NCBI RefSeq assembly: GCF_003675325.1
Contig: NZ_CP033073.1
Coordinates: 3,534,001 to 3,598,000 of the forward strand
DNA: 64,000 nt
Reading direction: 5' to 3'
DNA from: Streptomyces dangxiongensis
GTDB taxonomy: Bacteria; Actinomycetota; Actinomycetes; Streptomycetales; Streptomycetaceae
Shown here: positions 9,501 through 16,509 of the stretch, one piece after another
Numbering within the stretch: the stretch's first letter is position 1
Layout: every line of letters begins with the position of its first letter
Notes under the pieces: generated by a model
The model's database searches: none
What the model was told of the DNA's origin: nothing
Seen by the model: the letters and a program-made list of their open reading frames with translations, nothing else
Position numbers and translations under genes: made by a program

Positions 9501-9955
9501 CGCCGGGCGTGCGCGGCCCGCGCCTCGGCGACCCGGGCGTCGAAGACGTGCACGTCCAGCTCGCCGTGGTCGACGCGCAGCAGGTATCCCGGCGGTACGG
9601 CCCTGAGCCGCTCGGGGTCGTCCAGGAGGCGGCGCAGCCGGGTGACGTGGTTGTGCAGGGAGGCCTTCGCGGAGACGGGCGGCGCGCCGCCCCACAGCGC
9701 GTCCTTCAGCGACTCGACCGAGACGACCCGCCCGGGCTCCAGCAGCAACGCGGCGAGCAGGGCTCGGATTTTGGGGCTGCCGATGGCGCGGAGACCGTGG
9801 TCGGCTGCGTCGTCGTGGGACACCGGGTGCGTGTGCGCGTCCGGGCCGGATTCCCGGGACCCCGGGGAGGTGTCGTCCGGCATCCCGTACGGCGGTCGGT
9901 CGTAGAGGACCGGCGGCCCCAGCAGTCCGAAGCGCAGCTCGCACCGCCGCATCAC
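6533..9955 (-). CDS. AfsR/SARP-type transcriptional regulator with NB-ARC and TPR domains
   Basis: This 1140-aa regulator has, in order: an OmpR-like winged helix (residues ~50-130, RALLAALLLEPGRVVSVESL, ALWGGAPP, LHNHVTRLRRLL); a bacterial transcriptional activation domain (~130-280); an NB-ARC ATPase with Walker A GMAGVGKSALALHVAHEL and Walker B LLLVLDDAANAAQVRPLLP; and a C-terminal TPR half (NNRGLLLEGLGRFEESGEAL, HSHLGNLYEHTDPRAAIEQH and others). This is the AfsR/large-SARP architecture, activators of secondary metabolism that bind direct heptameric repeats and hydrolyse ATP. A Pro/Ala-rich linker (~690-770) separates NB-ARC from the TPRs. Its target is not visible; it is 4.6 kb from the biosynthetic cluster on the other side of unrelated genes. 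Confidence 0.9.
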   Translation of the reverse strand: MMRRCELRFGLLGPPVLYDRPPYGMPDDTSPGSRESGPDAHTHPVSHDDAADHGLRAIGSPKIRALLAALLLEPGRVVSVESLKDALWGGAPPVSAKASLHNHVTRLRRLLDDPERLRAVPPGYLLRVDHGELDVHVFDARVAEARAAHARRDWPGVVRACTTGLALWRGTPLSGLPADLGGYALVQRLEEARLFLLEWRYDAELTVGGARLAALVPELAALVAEHPLREAYHRQLMLALHRTGRRAEALAVHRDLRTRLVEELGVEPGQAVREAHVEVLRGSDEGQRREGGEHGGPGPAGGDGRQPCGDGRVSAAGHDDAAPSAPAGACDGDGPDPRQTPRPAQLPAPPAHFTGRAEVCRALRHALTEPPAPAPAVAVISGMAGVGKSALALHVAHELRERFADGQLYVNLHGATPGVTPLTAAQALAALLRDLGAEPRNIPEHPDAAAALLRSLLAPAHLLLVLDDAANAAQVRPLLPAGPGCAVIVTSRSPLTALDGARRFPLTPLTGEDSAALLRAVSGRAGLDAGHALVELTGRLPLALRVVAARLAARRALTPDVLASQLADTGGRLRHLEYDDLSVRRSLAVAHDALAAAEREADRDAALALRHIGALDLPTYGAPLVARLTGTDERRAEAALDRLVDVALLEETAYGRYTPHDLVRDFARELADAAPPSGRTPPSSHTSPSSHTPPPAAPPAEIPDAAENSAQAAGADAPEGPAPAADATSPTGTDAVPATGPRASTRPAPAVTASQDTAGPDRTALRWYAAAAERVLTAVVEPGLDQDDRRRPTSAQPVEHAADVAALASFESAEQAFAWGETELENIVALVERNAGTEDTGTIAALSVLARLLFPYVQRSGRVAEMEVLGRAALAAARRLADPAAEAYALGDLAGLHFLTGRQNDALTLTDQALEIWRRLGTASRIRRCLNNRGLLLEGLGRFEESGEALRQSLAYSRLLNDSYGEAVTHSHLGNLYEHTDPRAAIEQHRRSLAIGDAIGAVIVQHSAHCNIGYAHLTLGEPSAAARHFEESLRLLGGHGDWHGESQTRLGLVRALRQLGETGRAAGECAELLRRADARADRYMGGLALHQHGLLLCGEGRRPEAYDAWRAALDALDGTDEHAVLAELTDLLDDGPPVPQ

Positions 9956-10874
9956 GCCGCTTCACTGCCTTTCCGCGCGGTCGGGGCCGACCGTGCACCG
10001 CGGCGGGGCTGTGCCCGCCGTTGCCTGGCGGATTTCCGCCCTGTCCACAGCGGTTTCCCGCCACCTTCCGTCCGCCCGCCCGGTTCCGGAACGCCCGTGG
10101 AACCGGGCCGCGTCCGTCGCCGCCGGGCGACTTCCGGCCAGCCGGCTCGCCACCCACCGACGAACCGTTGGCCACATGTTAGCGATCCGTTGGCGAATCC
10201 TGATGTGATCATTCCATCGGGTCCGGCCCGACGGCGCGCGCGTATGTCGCGTAACTCGGGGGAGTGTCGCCGCAGGCCGGGTCCGGGGACGAACAGGGCC
10301 CCGGCCGTCGGAGGTGAACGACCGGGGCCCCGTCCCGCCTTCCGGCCGGCCCCCGCGGCCCCTCACCACCTGCGTCCTGGGATACGGCGTGTGACCCTGC
10401 GCCGATGCCCCGCCCCGACTCCGCCGGGTGCATCGCGGGGTCGAGCAACATCTCAGAAGGCGTTGAGCGGGTCGGGACTCGCCGCGCAACCGCCGAACGG
10501 CACGGCGACCGACCCTGCCCCGTACGCGGTCGCGGTCGCGGTCGCGGACGAAGTGGGCGCCGGACGGCCGGAGCGGTCGACGAGGTGCTTACGCCGGCGC
10601 AGGCGAATGTGCGGCCGCGGTCGAACGGCAGCGGCCTGCCGTTCTTGTCGACGGTGTCGGCGAGCAGTCAGGGCAGGCCGTCGACCCGACGCCGGATGAT
10701 CTCGGCGACCGTGTCGCCGTCGATGCACGCATCGTCAGGGTCTCCGGGCCACGAGGGGAAGGACACAGGCTGACGGTACCCCCGTCGGCTCGCGCCGCTC
10801 CGAGATACGGGCCGCTGCGACAGGCCGTCGTCGACCGCCGACACGCGTACCCGGGGCGCGGGGGAGCGTACGCG
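9956..10874. other. Intergenic region with a possible decayed coding remnant
   Basis: There is no convincing gene in this 0.9 kb. A terminator-like hairpin lies at 10296-10330. On the minus strand between about 10460 and 10770 one frame reads DDACIDGDTVAEIIRRRVDG and, after a stop, DKNGRPLPFDRGRTFACAG. This looks more protein-like than its surroundings and may be the remains of a small gene. A short GGTCGC repeat occurs around 10525-10545. Confidence 0.4.
10296..10330. terminator. Hairpin terminator candidate
   Basis: A perfect 9-bp stem, GGGCCCCGG at 10296-10304 pairing with CCGGGGCCC at 10322-10330, is extended by weaker pairs around a GGAGGTGAA-type loop. No U-tract follows, as is common for high-GC terminators. 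It stands alone between two minus-strand genes. Confidence 0.5.
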
Positions 10875-11498
10875 TCAGGCGTCGTCGCCGAGGCGGGCCC
10901 TGAGGCGGCGGTTCTCCTCCTCCAGGGCGGCGAGCCGGGTGCGTACCGGATCGAGTGCGGCACTGAGCTCGGCTTCCGAGTAGCGGGGCGTGATGTGCTG
11001 GTGGCAGTTCCAGTTGAACCCCTCGACACGGATGACCATCAGGCGTTCCAGGTGGCCGGGGGTGCGCCTGGCGGAGAGTCGCTCGGTGAGGACCGGGTCC
11101 TCCTCCAGGGGCTGGACGGAGGCCCGGCCGAAGATCTTCAGCCGGCGCTGCTGCGGGTAGTCCATGAGGAACAGCGCCACGCGCCCGTCCGCTCGGACGT
11201 TCCCCGTGGTGATGTACTGGCGGTTGCCGCGCACGTCGGCGTAGCCGATCGTCCGCTCGTCCAGGACATGGAGGAAGCCGGGCGCGCCTCCCCTGAACTG
11301 GACGTACGGCCAGCCGGTCTCGCTGACGCTGGCGAGGTAGAAGCCGTCGCGGGACTCGATGAAGTCGGCCTCGCCCGCCGTCAGCGGTTCGGGGGCGTCT
11401 CCCTCCATGAGCCGGCGACCGGCTGCCGCCGCGCTTCCCTGTTCACTTTGCACCTGGCGCACCGAATCGGTGTACGCCAGGTGGGCGTAGCGACCCAT
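10875..11498 (-). CDS. Pyridoxamine 5'-phosphate oxidase-like FMN-barrel protein
   Basis: This 207-aa cytosolic protein has the split-barrel flavin fold: FIESRDGFYLASVSETGWPY, VQFRGGAPGFLHVLDERTIG, YADVRGNRQYITTGNV and RVALFLMDYPQQRRLKIFGR. The C-terminal 30 residues form a charged helix (LDPVRTRLAALEEENRRLRA), probably a coiled coil. Proteins of this pattern are annotated as PNPOx-family/general stress oxidoreductases; the substrate cannot be assigned. ATG 11498 has a strong AGGAGG site. It lies behind the ArsR gene with 80 bp between, so co-transcription is possible. Confidence 0.85.
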   Translation of the reverse strand: MGRYAHLAYTDSVRQVQSEQGSAAAAGRRLMEGDAPEPLTAGEADFIESRDGFYLASVSETGWPYVQFRGGAPGFLHVLDERTIGYADVRGNRQYITTGNVRADGRVALFLMDYPQQRRLKIFGRASVQPLEEDPVLTERLSARRTPGHLERLMVIRVEGFNWNCHQHITPRYSEAELSAALDPVRTRLAALEEENRRLRARLGDDA

Positions 11499-11577
11499 GC
11501 GACCTCCTGGGCTCGGCTCGTTGGCGGCTGTCCGCTCTGCGTCGCTCGTCGCGGGGTGGTCCTGTCCCCCCGCCGGG

Positions 11578-11922
11578 TCATCCGGCGTGCTGTCGCCGCT
11601 CCTGCGGTGTGGAGGCCGTCAGGATCGACGTCAGCAGGCCGGGGAAGCGGTGTTCGAGTTCGTCCCTGCGCAGCTTGCTGAGCCGGGAGTTGCCCACCAG
11701 CCGGGTCGCGACGACGCCGCTCTCCCGCAACGTGCGCAGGTGGTGGGAGACGGTCGAACGCTTGACGGGGACGTCGAGGGTGGTGCAGGAACCCTCGCCG
11801 GCGCTGTCGAGCAGCCGGACGATCTGCAGGCGTACCGGGTCGGCCAGGGCCTGCAGGACCGTACCGATGTCGACCTCGTCGAGGTCGGGCTCCGGTAGCC
11901 AGGTGTCCTTCGTGTCGCGCAT
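11578..11922 (-). CDS. ArsR-family winged-helix repressor
   Basis: The 114-aa regulator shows IGTVLQALADPVRLQIVRLL, then KRSTVSHHLRTLRESGVVAT with the recognition helix STVSHHLRTLRE, and ending in RRDELEHRFPGLLTSIL. This is the ArsR/SmtB winged-helix fold. No metal-binding ELCVCDL motif is present; the region before the recognition helix (SCTTLDVPVKRS) has a single Cys, so metal sensing is doubtful. GGAGG 5 nt before the ATG at 11922 sets the start; ATG 11934 is a usable alternative. It is divergent from an MFS exporter, the usual arrangement for a local repressor of efflux. Confidence 0.85.
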   Translation of the reverse strand: MRDTKDTWLPEPDLDEVDIGTVLQALADPVRLQIVRLLDSAGEGSCTTLDVPVKRSTVSHHLRTLRESGVVATRLVGNSRLSKLRRDELEHRFPGLLTSILTASTPQERRQHAG

Positions 11923-11947
11923 CGCGGCCTCCATGGTGATCGCCTCT

Positions 11948-12002
11948 GACGATACACATCGCATCTGTCCGCCGTCCCGCAGAAGAGTCGATGTGTGTCG
12001 GT
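11948..12002. promoter_or_regulatory. Inverted repeat between ArsR and MFS genes
   Basis: GACGATACACATCG at 11948-11961 and CGATGTGTGTCGGT at 11989-12002 form an inverted repeat matching at 11 of 14 positions. A further GATCGAGATCGACATGTAC palindrome-like stretch lies just downstream. The location in the divergent promoter suits an ArsR operator; binding is inferred. Confidence 0.5.
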
Positions 12003-12075
12003 AGTTACGATCGAGATCGACATGTACTACGATGCCCATCGTAAGGGACGGCATCTATCGGAACAGGAGCACCCG

Positions 12076-13329
12076 ATGACCGACACCGCGCAAGCCGATC
12101 ACGGCGAGCGCTGGCGCCCTCATGCGATGGTTCTGGCCCTGGGCACCTTTGCCGTGGGAACCGACGCCTTCGTGATCGCCGGCCTGCTCCCCGACATCAG
12201 CCGTTCGCTGCACGTCGACATCGCCGCCGCGGGTCAGCTGGTCAGCGTCTTCGCCATCGCCTACGCGCTGCTGTCGCCCGTCCTGGCGGCCCTGACCGGC
12301 AAGTGGTCCCGGCGCCGGGTGCTGGTCACGGCGCTCGCCGTCTTCGCGGTGGGCAACGTCGTCACCGCACTCGCCCCCGGCTACCCGCTGGTCCTGGCCT
12401 CCCGGGTGGTGGCCGCGGCGGGAGCCGCGATGTTCACGCCCAACGCGGGGGCCACCGCCGCCGCCATCGCCGGCGATGAGCGGCGCGGGCGGGCGATCGC
12501 GATCGTGACCGTCGGCCTGACGTCCTCGCTCGCCCTCGGCGCGCCGCTGGGCACCGCCATCGGGAACGCGTTCGGGTGGAGGGCGACCATGTGGTTCGTC
12601 ACGGCGCTCGCCGTCGTGATAGCGCCGGTGATCGCGCTGCGGCTGCCGGACATCAGGCTCGGCTCCAAGGTGGGCCTGCGCCAGCGGCTCTCGCCGCTCA
12701 CCGACCGCAGGGTGGCCAGCGTCCTCACCGTCACACTGCTGGCCTTCGTCGGGATCTACCTGCCGTACACGTACATCAGCTCGGTCTTCGCAGAGGCCAC
12801 CGGCGACGACGGCGGCCGAGTGGCTTTGCTGCTCCTGGTGTTCGGACTGGCCGGTACGGCGGGGAACCTGATGGCCGGCCGCCTGGCCGACCGGCACGGG
12901 CCCCGGAACGTGGTCATCTGCGCCACCCTCGCTCTGGCCGCGGTGTTCCTCGCCATGCTGCCCAGCCAGAAGTCGTTCGCCGCCGCGGTCGTCGTGGTGG
13001 CTCTCAGCGGAGTGGGGTCGTGGTCGGTGACCGCCCCCCAGCAGCACCGCGTCATGGCGCTCTCCCAGCCGGGGGCCGAAGCGCTGGGGGTCTCGCTCAA
13101 CGCGGCCGTGATGTACCTGGCGATCTCCCTGTCCAGCGTGATCGGCGCGATCGGCCTGAACTCGTTCGGAAGCGCCGCCTCGCTGCTGCCCATCGCGGTG
13201 GTCTGCGTCCTCGCGGCGGCGCTGCTGACCTGGCTGTCCGCCCGGCCGGAGCGCCAGGCGGACGAGCGGGCCACCGGCGCCGCGGCGGACACGACGACCG
13301 GTGACGTCGGGGCGTCGGCCGTGAAGTGA
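12076..13329 (+). CDS. MFS transporter, DHA1 drug-efflux type
   Basis: This 417-aa membrane protein has about 12 hydrophobic segments. Family motifs include GTDAFVIAGLLPDISRSLHV in TM1, LTGKWSRRRVL (motif A, loop 2-3) and APLGTAIGNAFGWRATMWFV (motif C region, antiporter signature). It resembles the CmlR/AraJ-type exporters. ATG 12076 has AGGAG at 12065-12069. Divergence from an ArsR repressor with an intervening inverted repeat suggests repression released by a small ligand. The hydrophilic tail (RQADERATGAAADTTTGDVG) is cytoplasmic. The substrate is unknown. Confidence 0.88.
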   Translation: MTDTAQADHGERWRPHAMVLALGTFAVGTDAFVIAGLLPDISRSLHVDIAAAGQLVSVFAIAYALLSPVLAALTGKWSRRRVLVTALAVFAVGNVVTALAPGYPLVLASRVVAAAGAAMFTPNAGATAAAIAGDERRGRAIAIVTVGLTSSLALGAPLGTAIGNAFGWRATMWFVTALAVVIAPVIALRLPDIRLGSKVGLRQRLSPLTDRRVASVLTVTLLAFVGIYLPYTYISSVFAEATGDDGGRVALLLLVFGLAGTAGNLMAGRLADRHGPRNVVICATLALAAVFLAMLPSQKSFAAAVVVVALSGVGSWSVTAPQQHRVMALSQPGAEALGVSLNAAVMYLAISLSSVIGAIGLNSFGSAASLLPIAVVCVLAAALLTWLSARPERQADERATGAAADTTTGDVGASAVK

Positions 13330-13349
13330 CCCGGGTGAGTGGGCGGCGA

Positions 13350-14516
13350 TCAGCGGATCACGGTGGGGAACCGGTGCGCCGGGCGGTCGGCGGCGCCGCC
13401 CGGCGCACGGCGGGAGTAGGCGTCGGCGACCCGGATGAGGAAGGCGGTCTCGTGGACGAGATCGTGACCGCCCAGCGCGGACAGGCCCACGACCCGCGCA
13501 CGCGGCCCCTGACCCCGGTTCTTGGCGCGGCGGGCCGCTGCCAGCCAGCGCGCCATCTCCGCCGCGTACGCGGCGGAGAGGTCGGGGGCCGCCATCGGAC
13601 CGGGATCGGGGAACGGCGGATCAGGCGAGGCGTAGTCGCGCAGTACCAGGATGGCGTCACGGATCTCGATGACCTGGCGGTACACCAGCAGGCTCCAGGG
13701 CCCGCGCGGCAGCAGCAGCTCCAGCAGGCGCGGCCGGGGCGGCGCGAGGGCCACCCAGGGCACCGCGGACACGAGGTCGCGCCAGAGTCTCCACAGACGC
13801 CAGAAGTCCCTCGCGTCCCGGTGCGCGCGGCGGATGGTCGAAAACGCCGGCGCGGCGATGACGGCCGCCCTGCAGAAGCAGAACACGCCCATGATGAAGG
13901 GGAGGATCGGCGCCACCCAGGAAACGTCTGAGATGAGCTGGATCAGACATCCCACCCAGGAAAGAGCTGCCAGGCAGCTACCCAGTCCGAATAGGCCCAT
14001 GGTGGTCCTGAGCGGCGATTTCTCGCCTTCGTTCCAGTGTCGCAGGCACACCGCGATGCACAGAATGTTTCCGGCCTGATGTATGCCGATCACTATCAGC
14101 CAGAAAACATCGCTTCCGGTGCCGAGCGACTGACGGACGTTCATGCCCGGGTTCCACCGCGCACCGAGGATGATCAGGCAGACGATGGCAAGGCCTGAAC
14201 CAAGGTGAAGCCATTCCCGCTGCGGCCGGTCCGTCGTGACCAGGACGAAGTCCATGACGATGATGGCCGAAAGAACTCCGCACAGGTGGGTTGCCAGCAC
14301 ATACGCCTGGTAGACGTGAAAGTCACGGCCCACCAGCTCGGCCAGGAAATCCCGCTTCAGCGTCATGGTGACGGCCGCCGCCGCGACCGCGATCCACAGG
14401 CCGCGCTGCTGCGGTGACCGAATGGCAGAAGGCGCCCGTAACAGCAGAGCGAGCCACATGACCGACGTACCGACGCTCTCGACCCACACCCCGGTCGTCG
14501 TCACGTCATAGGACAC
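13350..14516 (-). CDS. Integral membrane protein, MAB_1171c-like
   Basis: This protein of 388 aa has seven or so membrane segments in its first 230 residues (for example GLWIAVAAAAVTMTL, LCGVLSAIIVMDFVLV, GLAIVCLIILGARW and MGVFCFCRAAVIAAP). A cytosolic tail follows, with EIRDAILVLRDYASPDP and AAYAAEMARWLAAARR. The opening pattern LRAPSAIRSPQQRGLW and the tail resemble the MAB_1171c putative transporter family of actinobacteria; I am only moderately sure. GTG 14516 is chosen because it starts just before the first hydrophobic segment. It converges with the MFS gene and is divergent from the truncated ligase that opens the biosynthetic cluster. Confidence 0.6.
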   Translation of the reverse strand: MSYDVTTTGVWVESVGTSVMWLALLLRAPSAIRSPQQRGLWIAVAAAAVTMTLKRDFLAELVGRDFHVYQAYVLATHLCGVLSAIIVMDFVLVTTDRPQREWLHLGSGLAIVCLIILGARWNPGMNVRQSLGTGSDVFWLIVIGIHQAGNILCIAVCLRHWNEGEKSPLRTTMGLFGLGSCLAALSWVGCLIQLISDVSWVAPILPFIMGVFCFCRAAVIAAPAFSTIRRAHRDARDFWRLWRLWRDLVSAVPWVALAPPRPRLLELLLPRGPWSLLVYRQVIEIRDAILVLRDYASPDPPFPDPGPMAAPDLSAAYAAEMARWLAAARRAKNRGQGPRARVVGLSALGGHDLVHETAFLIRVADAYSRRAPGGAADRPAHRFPTVIR

Positions 14517-14597
14517 GCGACAGCCCCAGCGCCGCTTCCCATTCACTCGCGGATTCGGACGGCGGTGTCTCCGGCCGGACCGCGAAGGTCCGGATGA

Positions 14598-14969
14598 GAC
14601 TGGCGAGCATCCGCCTTCACGGAGCGCATCACCGCGTTCGCCGAGGGGCTGAATCTCGGACTGGAGCGGGCGGTCGCGTCCGACCCGTTCTTCGAGAACG
14701 ACGGCGCCCGCGCCCTCATGGCGAAGCTCAGCCCGGTCAAGTTCGAGTTCCAGGCCGCGGACGGACTGGCGATCTCGTCGGTGAACACGCACCGCAATTT
14801 CTTCGGCGAACGCTGTGACATCCGCCTCGCGTCCGGCGACGGACACGCCTACACGAGCTGCGTGGCCTTCGGACTGGAACGGTGGCTGTCCGTTCTGCTC
14901 GATCTGCACGGCGGCGACGCGCGGCAGGCGCTGGAATCCGTCAGGGCCGCCGCCCGGCAGGTTGCCTGA
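14598..14969 (+). pseudogene. 3' remnant of an aaRS-like amino acid:[carrier protein] ligase
   Basis: An open frame of 123 codons follows an in-frame TGA at 14595 and has no start codon or ribosome site at its 5' end. It reads FTERITAFAEGLNLGLE, DPFFENDGARALMAKLSPVK, ISSVNTHRNFFGERCDI and YTSCVAFGLERWLSVLLDLH. The final VAFGLERW matches class II aminoacyl-tRNA synthetase motif 3 (GxGxxR). The preceding Asn/His/Phe-Phe-Gly segment matches the seryl-tRNA-synthetase-like enzymes that load an amino acid onto a carrier protein. Full enzymes are about 300 aa, so motifs 1 and 2 are missing. It lies 1 bp before the phosphopantetheinyl transferase, as an operon gene would. Confidence 0.65.
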
Positions 14970-14970
14970 C

Positions 14971-15387
14971 ATGAGCTACGGACGGGTCGGAATCGACCTG
15001 GTCCCGTTCGGCCGGGTCCGCGAGATGGCGGGACGCGACCACGGGGCCGCGCTGGCCCGGATGCTCTCGGAAGAGGAAATGAGACTGTCCCGTACGGCGG
15101 GCGGGCCGGACATCGCGGGTATCGCCGGGCGGCTGGCCGCCAAAGAGGCGGTGTTCAAACTCTTCCGCGTTCCGGGGCAGACGTTGCCGTGGCTCGGCAT
15201 CGAAATCCTGAAAGGCGACGGCGGCTGGCCCGTCGTACGACTCAGCGGACGCGCCGCCGACCTGGCACGGGACGCCGGCTTCGAGCACATCGAAGTGAGC
15301 ATCACGCACGACGAACCATGTGCCGTGGCGGTCGCCTTCTGCGCCGGTGCGCCGGAGGCGGACACCAGTCGGCTGACATCCGCCTGA
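14971..15387 (+). CDS. AcpS-type 4'-phosphopantetheinyl transferase (copy 1)
   Basis: This 138-aa enzyme of the trimeric AcpS class transfers 4'-phosphopantetheine from CoA to a carrier-protein serine. It shows the N-terminal GIDLVPFGRV (Asp for Mg2+), FKLF-containing motif GRLAAKEAVFKLFRVPGQ (the W/FxxKEA(V/L)xK signature) and the C-terminal IEVSITHDEPCAVAVA strand. Activation of the carrier protein at 15409, whose start is 22 bp downstream of this gene's stop, is inferred from position. Confidence 0.88.
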   Translation: MSYGRVGIDLVPFGRVREMAGRDHGAALARMLSEEEMRLSRTAGGPDIAGIAGRLAAKEAVFKLFRVPGQTLPWLGIEILKGDGGWPVVRLSGRAADLARDAGFEHIEVSITHDEPCAVAVAFCAGAPEADTSRLTSA

Positions 15388-15408
15388 CAACGGTTTGAGG
15401 AGTGGGAA

Positions 15409-15648
15409 ATGGCATCGGCAGGAATCGACGAAGTACGCGCGTGGATCCTCGAACGGCACCCGGAACGGGAGTCCGTCGAATCCAACGAGAACCTCATCGA
15501 GAGCCGGCTCGTGGACTCGCTCTCGTTCGTTGAGCTGGTCTACGCCATCGAGAGCGCGAGCGGCGTGGAAATCGACTTCGAAGCCATCGACATCCAGGAC
15601 TTCCAGACGCTCTCGGCGATCGAGAAGGCGTTCTTCGTCACGGTCTGA
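15409..15648 (+). CDS. Acyl/aminoacyl carrier protein (copy 1)
   Basis: The 79-aa carrier has the phosphopantetheine motif LIESRLVDSLSFVELVYAIE (Ser of DSL, residue ~37), followed by the acidic helix III region EIDFEAIDIQDFQTLSAIEK. AGGAG precedes the ATG by 7 nt. It sits between its probable activating AcpS and a methyltransferase. Given the upstream remnant of an amino acid:carrier-protein ligase, it may once have carried an amino acid (inference). Confidence 0.9.
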   Translation: MASAGIDEVRAWILERHPERESVESNENLIESRLVDSLSFVELVYAIESASGVEIDFEAIDIQDFQTLSAIEKAFFVTV

Positions 15649-15670
15649 CTCCCGGAGGGGGACAAGCATC

Positions 15671-16498
15671 ATGGAAGCTGTCTCGTACACGGCCCAGTGG
15701 ACGGCCGCGGCCCGGGCGGTCGAGTCCGAACGCGGCGACGAGGCAATGTTCGAGGACCCGTTCGCCCGCGAGCTGGCGGCTCCGCGCGGCTTCGAACTGC
15801 TGGAGAAGTACGGCGGGGGCGGCCTGCTGCCGTTCATCGCCATCCGCACGAAGTACCTGGACGACAGCATCCAGGCGATCCTGCGGGACAGCGGCATCCG
15901 GCAGATCGTCTTCATCGCCGCCGGCATGGACACCCGGGCCTTCCGGCTGGCCTGGCCGCCCGGCGTGACGGTCTACGAGGTCGATCACGAGGCCCTGGTC
16001 GCGGAGAAGCGCAGGCGCCTCGCCGAGCTGGGCGCGCGGCCGGCGACCGAACGCCGCGAGGTCGCCGCCGACCTGGCCGGGCGGTGGCTGCCCGCGCTGT
16101 ACGACGCCGGGTTCGACCGGGACCAGCCCACCCTGTGGGTCGCGGAAGGGCTGATGTTCTTCCTCACCCAGGAGCAGGCGTCCGAGCTTCTCGCCGTCCT
16201 GGGATCCGCCTCGCCCGCCGGCAGTTGGCTGGCCGTCGACTTCGTCAGCAAGGCCCTGTTGCGCAGCCCGTTCTCCCGCGCCTTCCTCGAGGGCCTGCGC
16301 GAGGACGGCACACCCTGGCTGTTCGGCACCGACGAGCCCGAGGAGTTCCTGGCCGGCACCGGGTGGAAGGTGCGGGAGCTGAAGGAGCCGGGCGAGCCCG
16401 GCGCGGGACAGGGCCGGTGGCCGTACGAGGTGCAGCCCCGCGACCGACGGGGCGCGCCCCGAAGCTGGCTGGTCCGCGCGGAGTTCGCGGGCCGCTGA
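15671..16498 (+). CDS. Class I SAM-dependent O-methyltransferase, leucine carboxyl methyltransferase family
   Basis: The 275-aa protein starts YTAQWTAAARAVESERGDEA and continues FEDPFARELA, IRTKYLDDSIQ, QIVFIAAGMDTRAFRL (SAM-binding motif I with GxDxR), VYEVDHEALVAEKRRRL (the acidic residue for ribose) and LWVAEGLMFFLTQEQASELL. These are the signatures of the LCM/TIGR00027 methyltransferases, many of which esterify carboxylates in natural-product pathways. The role here could be methylation of a carboxyl group or of a carrier-released acid; unproved. Confidence 0.88.
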   Translation: MEAVSYTAQWTAAARAVESERGDEAMFEDPFARELAAPRGFELLEKYGGGGLLPFIAIRTKYLDDSIQAILRDSGIRQIVFIAAGMDTRAFRLAWPPGVTVYEVDHEALVAEKRRRLAELGARPATERREVAADLAGRWLPALYDAGFDRDQPTLWVAEGLMFFLTQEQASELLAVLGSASPAGSWLAVDFVSKALLRSPFSRAFLEGLREDGTPWLFGTDEPEEFLAGTGWKVRELKEPGEPGAGQGRWPYEVQPRDRRGAPRSWLVRAEFAGR

Positions 16499-16509
16499 GA
16501 GGAGAGCAC

